In this document: piece by piece, positions 7,801-13,835 of the stretch
Layout: each line of letters opens with the position of its first letter
How positions within the stretch are numbered: the first letter of the stretch is position 1
Source: an uncultured Bacilli bacterium
Lineage (GTDB): Bacteria > Bacillota_I > Bacilli_A > RF39 > UBA660
Length of the DNA stretch: 13,835 nucleotides
Reading direction: 5' to 3'
NCBI GenBank assembly: GCA_947627405.1
Contig: CANQVY010000021.1
Span: 1-13,835, forward strand
Position numbers and translations under genes: made by a program
The notes under the pieces: model-generated
The model's database searches: none
Told to the model about the DNA's origin: nothing
Seen by the model: only the letters and a program-made list of their open reading frames with translations

Positions 7801-10800
7801 TGGCCATAATTGGATCTATATTGGTTCCCACTGTATTTGTAAATTTTGTAAATAAACTACCTGGATGAGAAGGATCATTGCCTCTTTGAATAAATTCTTC
7901 TCGTTCTGAAGAAAAGGTCGATGAAGTCTTATTATTGAAATTTAGTAATCTTCCAAAACAATATCTTTTTGTAAAATCTTCTCGATGAGTACGCCACATT
8001 ACCAAAGCATCATTTTCTTCATCAATCCAGCTTTTTATAAATAGATTTTGAAAAGTTCGATGATTGATATCTTCTATATTTTTATTAAGTATGATTTCAT
8101 TATAAGAAGTGATCTCTAATTCTTTTATTTCTTTACTATTATTGATAAAAGTATATTTTCGAATCTCTGCGTTATGTTTTTTTGTCACAATAATTTCACT
8201 TTTTGTAACAAAATGATCATCTTCACGAATAAATTTAACTCGATCTGTTGCAAAAACGACTTCATATTTATCTGGAGTTTTATATACTGGAGCATAAGTA
8301 TTTGACCAAATTTTGTTTGTCTTTAAATCCCGAATATATAAATAAGTTCCATAATCTTGATTGGTAATTTTTCGATATCGGTTGATTTGAATATCTTTAT
8401 AACGAGAAAAACCATTCCCTCGATCATTGATTATAACTGTATATTTATTATTCGATAAGACCGAAAATTCTTTTGTATCACTTAAAGAAGAGAAAACTCT
8501 ACAATCATTCGCTACCATTTCTCTTTCAAAATTATATTTTTTATAGGCATTCATATGCATATCAATTGGAGTGTTTACCCCTAGTTTTTCTTTTAATAAT
8601 ATAGAATAAGCATTGATATTGATATCACTATGAAAATAATTTTTAATAGTATTTTCTTTTAAATAATTGGTTAATGAGGCAAGAATCATCCCTTGATGAT
8701 GAGCAAAAAAAGCATAAACATTTTCTTTAGCATCATAATCATATGATTCATATAAGCCATATTCTCCATACATCTGCATGGCTTTGAATTTTTTTATGTT
8801 TTCATATACACTATCTGAAAACAATTCAACAGCCATTATCGAACTATATGGTGAAATAACGATTTTATTATCCATATCCTTTTGAATTTTTAAATAAGGC
8901 GTTGAAAAATATCTGTATTTATAATTCATATTTTCATCTTTTTGAGCATAAGCGGATTCACTAATTCCCCATGGTAATTTTTTATCAATCTTTAAAGCAT
9001 ATTCTTTTTGGCAATAATATGCGAAATAATAACTTTCATCCAATAAAGTGTTTTTATAATTTTTCATAAAAATAAACGGCATGTAATATTCAAAAGAAGT
9101 TCCTGACCAAGATAATAGACCCTTATGCTTTTTATATTTGGTTTGTGTTTTATCAAGCGATAACCAATGTTTAATGGGTACTTGTTTTAAAGCTATCGCT
9201 ACAAATCCTAATAAACGAGATTCACTTGCAAATTTATTATAATGGTAAGGACTTAATTTTCCTTCTTTTGTATCATAAACAATACTAAATACATTCTTAT
9301 CGGTATATAACATTTTAAAATTTGTATTTGCAATCAATTGAGAAACTATCAAATATAAATTTTTTTGCTGGTGCTTTTTTAAAAATTCTTTTACTACAAG
9401 TAAACACGCTACAAAATTTCCACTATCTACAGAAGAAATTACTTTAGGTTCTTTCACTTCTAATGTTTTAATATCATACCAATTGTATAAATGACCTTCT
9501 ACTTTTTCTAATTTTACAATTGTTTTGAGCACTTTTTCTAATAAATTGATTGCTTTTTGTAAAGTAATAAATCCAAGTTCAAAGGCTGAAACAATCGATG
9601 TTAGGGAAAAACCAATGTTTGTTGGTGAAGTCTTCGTGTCTACTTTTTCTTCTCGATTTAATTGATAATTATCAGGAATAAGATAATTGTATTCTTTTGT
9701 TAAAAATTGATCAAAGTAAGACCATGTACTTTTTGCTAGAGCGTTGAATTCTTTTATTTTCTTATCTTCATATATTGCTATAGATTTTTTTTCTTTACTT
9801 ACAAAATAAAGCACAAAAGGAGCAAGCAAAAAAGCAAAAGCAAATAAAGAAGAAAGAGGTAAAAATTGTGGTTCAACTAAGGCTGCAATTATTATGAGAA
9901 AAAAAGCAAAAACATAGTTCACACTAAACTTTTTAAAATAATCTATTAATCGATTTTTAGCATTTTTTTCAGCTTCCTCAGCGGTTAACCAACTTAATAA
10001 ATTTCTCTTGCTTATAAACATTCGATAAATGGAAGTAAAAAATGCTTTAATATATAAATAACATGTATAAGGTATAGTTATAAAAGAGATAAAAAATCGA
10101 ATCAGAATTGCTTTTTTTCCATACACAATCGTTTCATGATGTTTATATTTTGGATTAATTTTTATATTGATTTTCCAATGAATTTTATTTAGTAAATTTA
10201 AAAGAATAGGAAGAAGTAAGGTTATAAGAATAAATACCATTGTTTTATAAGGATGAATCGATACAAATACATTTAATAATAAGAGCAAAGCAATGGATGG
10301 ATAAAAAAACATTCTTCTTATATTATCAAAAATTCGAAATTTTCCTATGGAATCGATTGGATTTTTATGATATACATTTCCTATTTTTATTTTTGACTTT
10401 AGATATCCTAAAATTTGTGTATCCCCTCTGGCCCAACGAGCTTGTCTAGTTGTATCTACTTGATAACTAGCTGGAAAATCATCTATCAATTCAATATCTG
10501 ATGCTAAAGCGCATCTTAAAAAAATTCCCTCAATTAAATCATGAGATAAAATTAAATTCTCAGGAAATAAATTACTCAAAATTGTATCAAAAACTTCTAA
10601 ATTGTATATTCCCTTCCCTACAAAATTTCCTTCTTGAAAAAAATCTTGATAAAAATCACTAATCGTAGAATTGTAAACACTAAATCCACCCACTCCAGCA
10701 AAAATTTGAGAATAAATCGATTTATTCGTTGATTCAATATCCATACTTATCCTAGGTTGCATCATAGCATATCCTTGAATAATTTTGGTTTTTTCCTCAT

Positions 10801-12487
10801 TATATACCGGTTGATTTAAGGGATGATCCATAGCACCGATTAAATTTAAGGCTGTATTTAATACCAAATCGGTATCGGTATCCAATGTAATCACATATTT
10901 GATTTTTTCAGGCAAATCTGAAATGGTTTCTATTTTAAAATATTTTTCTTTTTGCTCCTTTGTATATTGTTTTAATAATAATTTATTTAAATCGATAAGA
11001 GCACCTCTTTTTCTCTCATAACCTAAATAAGAATTCATAGATTTATTATAAAAACGATTGCGATATACGAAATAAAAAATATTTTTTTGATATTTTTTAT
11101 TCAGTTTTTGACAAATTTCTAAACCATAATGACTGATTTCTTCATCAAAAGAAGTTTTTTCCATTTTTTCTTCACTAGCATCAACAAGTAAAGAAAAATA
11201 CAAATGTTCACTATTATTGATTAAATAAAACTGTTCTAATTTATTAAACATTTTATCCATTTTTTCTTTGGTTTTTACAAGCGTTGGAATCACTACCATC
11301 GTTGCTGCTGAACTTGGTAAATTTTCTAAATAATTCATTTTAGGAAGAGAAACGGGTTTATAAAATAAAGTTAATATTTTATTTATACATTTAATTACGA
11401 TATCGCTACAAGGAAGAAGCAATAATAGAAAACCAAGTAAATGATTTTTAAATAACCATACCGTAAGAAACGTATTTAATCCGATTGTTCCTATCCCTAT
11501 ACTAATTAAATACATCCATCTTCTTGGTTTTATTTTTTTGTTTTTAAAAAGATAATTACCAATATGTGTTTTGGTTTTTAAAGATTCTGTAATCAATCGA
11601 TTTACATAAGTATATTCATCTACAAAGGATTCTTCCTTATTTTTCGTGATTGCTTCACGATACAAATTTTTTGTATCTTCAGTCATATTTTTATATATTT
11701 CATCAAAATTCAATTGTTTTTCTGTAAAAGAAACCTTTTCATATAAAGAATGACCATTTAATTCTAAAACCGTTTTTATCGATTGAAAAATATGAGCTGT
11801 AATAATATTATTTTCTACTTCCTTTTTATGCTCTTTTTCAATAATTTCTTTCATATCAATATGATTTTGCTTTAAAAATTCATTTAATGGAATAAACCCA
11901 TTATTAGAAATTGAACCAAGTTCTTGTAACTTTTCATTTAAATGGTAAATGCAAAAAGATTTTTTTAAAAGTTTATCATTTAATTTAATGTAATGATTTA
12001 TATCTATATTTTCTCTAGATTGATAATGTTTTTTTCTAATTTTTTCAATTATACGATCAACTTGTTTTCTTTCACGCAATTTTTTGTTTTCTTGTTCAAT
12101 AATACTTTCTAATTTTTTAAAAAACAGAAAAAACAATTGATAAGGAATGCTATCAATTTCACCATAACTAAAATAATGATCATAATTTTGTTGATATCTA
12201 TTGATTTCCTTTTGTAATGTATTTACATCTACTAAATAATTATATCTCTTTATGATTTTCCTAAGCATCTTTTCTATTCTAGGAAGTTGATCTTCACATT
12301 TTTTGAAATTCTTATCTTTTTTTAAAGAGTTTAATTGTACATAGACTTCTCTTAATAAATAATAATTATCAATAAACCATTCATTTGTAGGACCAACAAA
12401 ATATTTCTTTTTAGTAAGTTCTACTAATTTTTCATAATATTTTGTAATTTTCTTATAATTACTTTTTAATCGTCTCTTCCCAACCAT
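4826..12487 (-). CDS. Cyclic beta-1,2-glucan synthase-type giant enzyme (GT84 + cyclisation domain + GH94)
   Basis: This 2553-residue membrane protein has the full layout of cyclic beta-1,2-glucan synthases (NdvB/ChvB/Cgs, about 2800 residues in proteobacteria). An N-terminal helical region (1-320) carries the family EWFIDNYY motif at 36-43. Helices at about 325-346 and 350-368 precede a GT84 glycosyltransferase (about 395-700) with DTDTD (536-540), SHD (648-650) and RQARWARGD (681-689). Helices follow near 725-745, 750-768, 857-874 and 880-897, plus an interfacial segment at 797-816. Residues about 905-1290 match the glucoamylase-like domain shown in related enzymes to be the cyclisation module (GH189); candidate catalytic Glu lie in WGISES (E1177) and in GEYGLYES (E1242 or E1247). 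Residues about 1310-2550 are GH94, with two beta-sandwich parts, GYRDQLQD (2109-2116), the acid-bearing GGGDWNDGM (2241-2249) and the phosphate-binding YTHATAW (2399-2405). All three centres look intact. Expected activity: polymerise UDP-glucose into beta-1,2-glucan, cyclise it, and trim by phosphorolysis to glucose 1-phosphate. ATG has an ideal AGGAGG site. It is first gene of the operon with pgi and pyk. Confidence 0.88.
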   Translation of the reverse strand: MVGKRRLKSNYKKITKYYEKLVELTKKKYFVGPTNEWFIDNYYLLREVYVQLNSLKKDKNFKKCEDQLPRIEKMLRKIIKRYNYLVDVNTLQKEINRYQQNYDHYFSYGEIDSIPYQLFFLFFKKLESIIEQENKKLRERKQVDRIIEKIRKKHYQSRENIDINHYIKLNDKLLKKSFCIYHLNEKLQELGSISNNGFIPLNEFLKQNHIDMKEIIEKEHKKEVENNIITAHIFQSIKTVLELNGHSLYEKVSFTEKQLNFDEIYKNMTEDTKNLYREAITKNKEESFVDEYTYVNRLITESLKTKTHIGNYLFKNKKIKPRRWMYLISIGIGTIGLNTFLTVWLFKNHLLGFLLLLLPCSDIVIKCINKILTLFYKPVSLPKMNYLENLPSSAATMVVIPTLVKTKEKMDKMFNKLEQFYLINNSEHLYFSLLVDASEEKMEKTSFDEEISHYGLEICQKLNKKYQKNIFYFVYRNRFYNKSMNSYLGYERKRGALIDLNKLLLKQYTKEQKEKYFKIETISDLPEKIKYVITLDTDTDLVLNTALNLIGAMDHPLNQPVYNEEKTKIIQGYAMMQPRISMDIESTNKSIYSQIFAGVGGFSVYNSTISDFYQDFFQEGNFVGKGIYNLEVFDTILSNLFPENLILSHDLIEGIFLRCALASDIELIDDFPASYQVDTTRQARWARGDTQILGYLKSKIKIGNVYHKNPIDSIGKFRIFDNIRRMFFYPSIALLLLLNVFVSIHPYKTMVFILITLLLPILLNLLNKIHWKINIKINPKYKHHETIVYGKKAILIRFFISFITIPYTCYLYIKAFFTSIYRMFISKRNLLSWLTAEEAEKNAKNRLIDYFKKFSVNYVFAFFLIIIAALVEPQFLPLSSLFAFAFLLAPFVLYFVSKEKKSIAIYEDKKIKEFNALAKSTWSYFDQFLTKEYNYLIPDNYQLNREEKVDTKTSPTNIGFSLTSIVSAFELGFITLQKAINLLEKVLKTIVKLEKVEGHLYNWYDIKTLEVKEPKVISSVDSGNFVACLLVVKEFLKKHQQKNLYLIVSQLIANTNFKMLYTDKNVFSIVYDTKEGKLSPYHYNKFASESRLLGFVAIALKQVPIKHWLSLDKTQTKYKKHKGLLSWSGTSFEYYMPFIFMKNYKNTLLDESYYFAYYCQKEYALKIDKKLPWGISESAYAQKDENMNYKYRYFSTPYLKIQKDMDNKIVISPYSSIMAVELFSDSVYENIKKFKAMQMYGEYGLYESYDYDAKENVYAFFAHHQGMILASLTNYLKENTIKNYFHSDININAYSILLKEKLGVNTPIDMHMNAYKKYNFEREMVANDCRVFSSLSDTKEFSVLSNNKYTVIINDRGNGFSRYKDIQINRYRKITNQDYGTYLYIRDLKTNKIWSNTYAPVYKTPDKYEVVFATDRVKFIREDDHFVTKSEIIVTKKHNAEIRKYTFINNSKEIKELEITSYNEIILNKNIEDINHRTFQNLFIKSWIDEENDALVMWRTHREDFTKRYCFGRLLNFNNKTSSTFSSEREEFIQRGNDPSHPGSLFTKFTNTVGTNIDPIMAIRQSLRIQPGEKQEVYYIAGYARSKEEVDQILKSYNEPHELEEAFTYATMANNENTKLLGLEGYEMRTYNIMLNYIYQTSKIFINNERIQLLKKNCLNQTHLWKFGISGDLPIVLVNIQDISSLGFIREILKAYLYFKNRSIFIDLVIINSENDVYSKVIQKEIELELYKMRTLYAIDEVLGNVYVLNQKEVSPQEEILLMMTARLKFDTAINKSLEESVLEISKKSSIAPEEKKNYEITFPSSFDCKKLKYYNGYGGFSKQGKEYVIIRGDTKTPWTHVLSNDHFGTIMTNNMCGFSYAYNSQMYKISTWTNDIVVNDRTEGIMINHKYVNPSLVKYGLGYIEYLMNTKEYVMNSTIVVGKDENIKIYRLKIKNNTSKSLKLNVELFLNPTLGSMSEKTNRYILCEDNGKYMYMRNVYDPNFSDKTVFLTCSEKIDHFDKKQVMRKSIATNLVLEAEKTYECSFAIGCTQGMEMVDYLATKYSNLNVVNKEINKVLQYWDQQITKIQVKTPDESFDYMLNYWYLYQTLHARLQAKAGFYQVGGAFGYRDQLQDAMNLCSVYPDKTKKQILMNAAHQFEKGDVLHWWHDINHFGLRSRYKDDYLWLVYATSEYLKITEDYSILEEQVPFVTARELEDGEEESGMQYTDTIYTKSLFEHLKRTIDYALENLATNDLPLIGGGDWNDGMNKVGIKGKGSSVWLGFFLYDNLQKFIEICKNYDLNINTKSYQEEVKTLEKALQNCYEDGYYLRAFFDNGNKLGSKKNKECKIDLISQAFAILTGIAKEKTDSVIDAVEKNLVDEKLKIIKLLTPPFTGKNENPGYIASYSEGIRENGGQYTHATAWYIMALLKAGQYEKAYEYYQMINPIERTKTMQEADIYKIEPYVISADIYSNKDKKARGGWSWYTGSSGWFYNVGLTQILGFQLRGNHLEINPKNSFKEYEITYMYKSTIYHILVKKGKINSIKIDNVKKKEIELIDDQKTHQIEVCVKE

Positions 12488-12517
12488 AGTTTTCCTCCTA
12501 GTTTCTTATACATTAAC

Positions 12518-12526
12518 ATTATAGCA
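12518..12526 (-). promoter_or_regulatory. Extended -10 promoter of the glucan synthase-pgi-pyk operon
   Basis: The minus strand reads TGCTATAAT (12526-12518), a consensus -10 with the TGn extension. The -35 region (TAGTAA at 17 nt) is weak, and an A8 tract lies between. Transcription would start near 12511, leaving about 24 nt to the ATG at 12487, including the AGGAGG ribosome site. This is the only good promoter seen upstream of the three-gene operon. Confidence 0.6.
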
Positions 12527-12604
12527 TCTTCTTATTTTTTTTACTATATACCAAAACAAAAAAGCATATTATTTTAATAAAAATTTTGTTAATTTTTGCT
12601 ATTG

Positions 12605-12639
12605 AAAAAGCTAACATTGCATTTACAACTGTAGCTTTC
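12605..12639 (-). other. Imperfect 12-bp hairpin followed by a T-run, function unclear
   Basis: Read on the minus strand, GAAAGCTACAGTTG pairs with CAATGTTAGCTTT around a TAAATG loop: 3 + 3 + 6 pairs with two single-base bulges, followed by TTTTTC. It looks like a weak terminator, but it is about 160 nt beyond the strong terminator of the pentapeptide gene and lies upstream of the operon promoter, so no visible gene needs it. It could be a back-up terminator, the end of a small RNA, or a remnant. Confidence 0.35.
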
Positions 12640-12761
12640 GTATTTTTATATTAAAATAAAGTTATATTTTTAAATCATTTCTTTTACCTTTTAAATTTCA
12701 ACATTTGTTATCCCATAAATTGAATTTATAGAATCGCAAAAAATGTGAAATAAAAAAATTT

Positions 12762-12805
12762 AAAAAAAATAAATATGCTTACATCTATGCATATTTATTT
12801 TTTTT
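12762..12805 (-). terminator. Perfect 17-bp hairpin terminator containing the pentapeptide-gene stop codon
   Basis: Arms 12789-12805 and 12762-12778 are perfect inverted repeats (on the minus strand, A8-TAAATATGC and GCATATTTA-T8) around a 10-nt loop. The T8 run makes it a strong minus-strand terminator. The stop TAA at 12797-12795 and the last three codons lie inside the upstream arm. The arms are symmetrical, so it could also act on plus-strand transcripts, but no plus-strand gene is nearby. Confidence 0.85.
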
Positions 12806-13835
12806 CCAATAAGGATTTAATCCTCTTTTTGTTTTTCTCATGATAACCTTCTATAATTGTACATCCTTTTAAATTGGTATCCAACAAACTTTTACGAAAT
12901 ACTGTCTGAGGATTTATTCTTGCTCCGGTACCTTCCAAATTGGCTCCACTAATTAAAACATCATCAAAAGTAGCACCTTTTAAATTTAAACTTTTTAAAT
13001 TGGTATATGCTAAATTTTTATTTTTTACTGTTTGTGGATTTATTCTTGCTCCGGTATCTTCTAGATTGGCTCCCCAAATTGTAGCATCAGAAAAATTAGC
13101 ATCCCCTAAATCTAAACCTTTTAAATTAGTTCCTGCTAAATCTTTACAAAATACCGTTTGCGGATTTATTCTTGCTCCCGTACCTTCTAGATTGGCTCCA
13201 CAAATTGCAACATCAGTAAAATCAGCATTCCTTAAATCTAAACCTTTTAAATTGGTACCTATTAAAGTTTGATTCTTTACTGTTTGTGGATCTATCTTGG
13301 CTCCTGTACCCTCTAGATTGGCTCCACTAATTGCAACACAAAAAAAATCTGTATCTCTTAAATCTAAACCTTTTAAATTGGTTCCTATTAAATCTTCATT
13401 CCATACCATTTGAGGATTTATCTTGGCTCCTGTTCCTTCTAGATTGGCTTTCCTAATTGTAACACCTTTAAAATCAGCACTTCTTAAATCTAGGCCTTTT
13501 AAATTGGTACCTGTTAAATCTTTAGCCCATATTGTTTGTGGATTTATTCTTGCTCCTGTATCTTCTAGATTGGCTCTCACAATTGTAACACCAGTAAAAT
13601 CAGCATCTTTTAAATCTAAGCCTTTTAAATTGGTTCCTATTAAATTTTTATCCATTACCGTTTTTGGATCTATCTTAGCATTTGTTTCACTTAAATCAAG
13701 ACCCTTTATATCTATCCCTTTAAAATCAATTTTACTTAAATCTATATATTTTAAATATTGTTCCATTTCTCTAATATCATAAGATATCAATTGTTGTAAT
13801 AATTGATTATTTAATTTCAATCTTTCTTTTATTTT
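12795..13835 (-). CDS. Pentapeptide-repeat protein with 42-residue super-repeats (5' end outside window)
   Basis: The visible 346 residues are mostly pentapeptide repeats of the A(N/D)LxG kind, expected to fold as a right-handed quadrilateral beta-helix. Each 42-residue unit has TNLKG, LDLRD, ADFTG, VTIxG and ANLEG, followed by a non-pentapeptide link TGARINPQTV, two or three variable residues and a DLxG turn. There are six full units, one partial unit at each end, and a basic C-terminal tail (EKNKKRIKSLLEKK). There is no signal peptide or membrane segment in view. The start is uncertain: the only candidate in the window near the N-terminus is TTG at 13820-13818 with a poor ribosome site, and the frame remains open through the five codons to the window edge (KIKER), so the true start is probably beyond 13835. 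The regular link makes a Qnr-like gyrase-protection role unlikely, and the function is unknown. The gene ends in its own terminator, so it is not part of the glucan synthase operon. Confidence 0.85.
   Translation of the reverse strand, partial: KIKERLKLNNQLLQQLISYDIREMEQYLKYIDLSKIDFKGIDIKGLDLSETNAKIDPKTVMDKNLIGTNLKGLDLKDADFTGVTIVRANLEDTGARINPQTIWAKDLTGTNLKGLDLRSADFKGVTIRKANLEGTGAKINPQMVWNEDLIGTNLKGLDLRDTDFFCVAISGANLEGTGAKIDPQTVKNQTLIGTNLKGLDLRNADFTDVAICGANLEGTGARINPQTVFCKDLAGTNLKGLDLGDANFSDATIWGANLEDTGARINPQTVKNKNLAYTNLKSLNLKGATFDDVLISGANLEGTGARINPQTVFRKSLLDTNLKGCTIIEGYHEKNKKRIKSLLEKK
12864..13646 (-). repeat. 126-nt in-register tandem repeat, six full copies plus a partial one
   Basis: The segment ccttttaaattgg or a close variant recurs at 12865, 12991, 13117, 13243, 13369, 13495 and 13621, always exactly 126 nt apart. 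Six full units occupy 12891-13646 and a partial seventh lies at 12864-12890. No insertion or deletion breaks the phase. Each copy encodes one 42-residue unit of the pentapeptide protein. Conserved blocks are nearly identical at the DNA level, while short blocks differ between copies, pointing to growth by duplication or gene conversion. Confidence 0.9.

Larger units (their letters stand above)
12488..12794. other. Intergenic region between pentapeptide gene and glucan synthase operon
   Basis: This gap of just over 300 nt holds, in transcription order, the downstream part of the pentapeptide-gene terminator (12762-12805), about 120 nt of featureless AT-rich DNA, an imperfect hairpin (12605-12639), the operon promoter (12518-12526) and the AGGAGG ribosome site. 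No convincing gene is present. One minus-strand frame, open from a stop near 12650 to 12520, encodes a hydrophobic stretch (MLAFSIAKINKIF and onward), but it has no ribosome site and its end runs into the operon promoter. Confidence 0.6.

Noticed and set aside
12520..12650. Hydrophobic minus-strand ORF (MLAFSIAKINKIF...) upstream of the glucan synthase
   Set aside because: There is no ribosome site, it contains the orphan hairpin, and its 3' end covers the operon promoter. It is more likely non-coding AT-rich DNA.
12864..13646. CRISPR array or Qnr-type gyrase-protection gene
   Set aside because: The 126-nt units are contiguous coding repeats without spacers. The pentapeptide blocks are interrupted every 42 residues by a fixed link, unlike the continuous Qnr fold.
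12940..13782. Plus-strand open frames opposite the pentapeptide gene
   Set aside because: They are antisense to the 126-nt repeat array; their repeat-like peptides are mirror products of the repeat and have no ribosome sites.

Overview
This 13.8 kb window is very AT-rich, and every credible gene lies on the minus strand. Shine-Dalgarno sites of the AGGAG type are frequent, promoters are TTGACT/TATAAT-like, intergenic gaps are short, and terminators are simple hairpins with T-runs. TGA is used as a stop (pgi) and Trp is TGG, so the code is standard and not the Mycoplasma code. This points to a low-GC Bacillota, perhaps an Erysipelotrichia- or RF39-like gut lineage. That placement is inference from composition and gene style; no rRNA or other marker is present.

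In the direction of transcription (high to low coordinates): (i) 13835-12795 is a pentapeptide-repeat protein built from six in-register 42-residue (126-nt) units plus partial ones. It is open at the window edge and ends in a 17-bp perfect hairpin terminator that contains its stop codon. (ii) 12794-12488 is a non-coding gap with an unexplained hairpin and the promoter of the next operon. (iii) 12487-2203 is a tight three-gene operon: a 2553-residue cyclic beta-1,2-glucan synthase-type enzyme (GT84 + cyclisation domain + GH94), then glucose-6-phosphate isomerase (pgi), then pyruvate kinase (pyk). Gaps are 8 nt and minus 4 nt. (iv) 2149-1781 is a small four-helix membrane protein of unknown function with its own promoter directly abutting the pyk stop codon, ending in a terminator. 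(v) 1482-928 is a histidine-phosphatase-family protein with an atypical VHG motif, two possible promoters, and a broken small ORF in its leader; it ends in a GAAA-tetraloop terminator. (vi) 694-1 is the N-terminal part of a secreted beta-helix surface protein cut off by the window.

The most interesting biology is the operon. A glucan synthase carrying a GH94 phosphorylase module can release glucose 1-phosphate, and it is co-transcribed with two glycolytic enzymes. If the GH94 module faces the cytoplasm, as described for proteobacterial cyclic glucan synthases, its product could enter glycolysis through a phosphoglucomutase (not in the window) and Pgi. This functional link is a hypothesis from gene order. 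The pentapeptide array, with a fixed scaffold and clustered variable positions, is the second unusual element.
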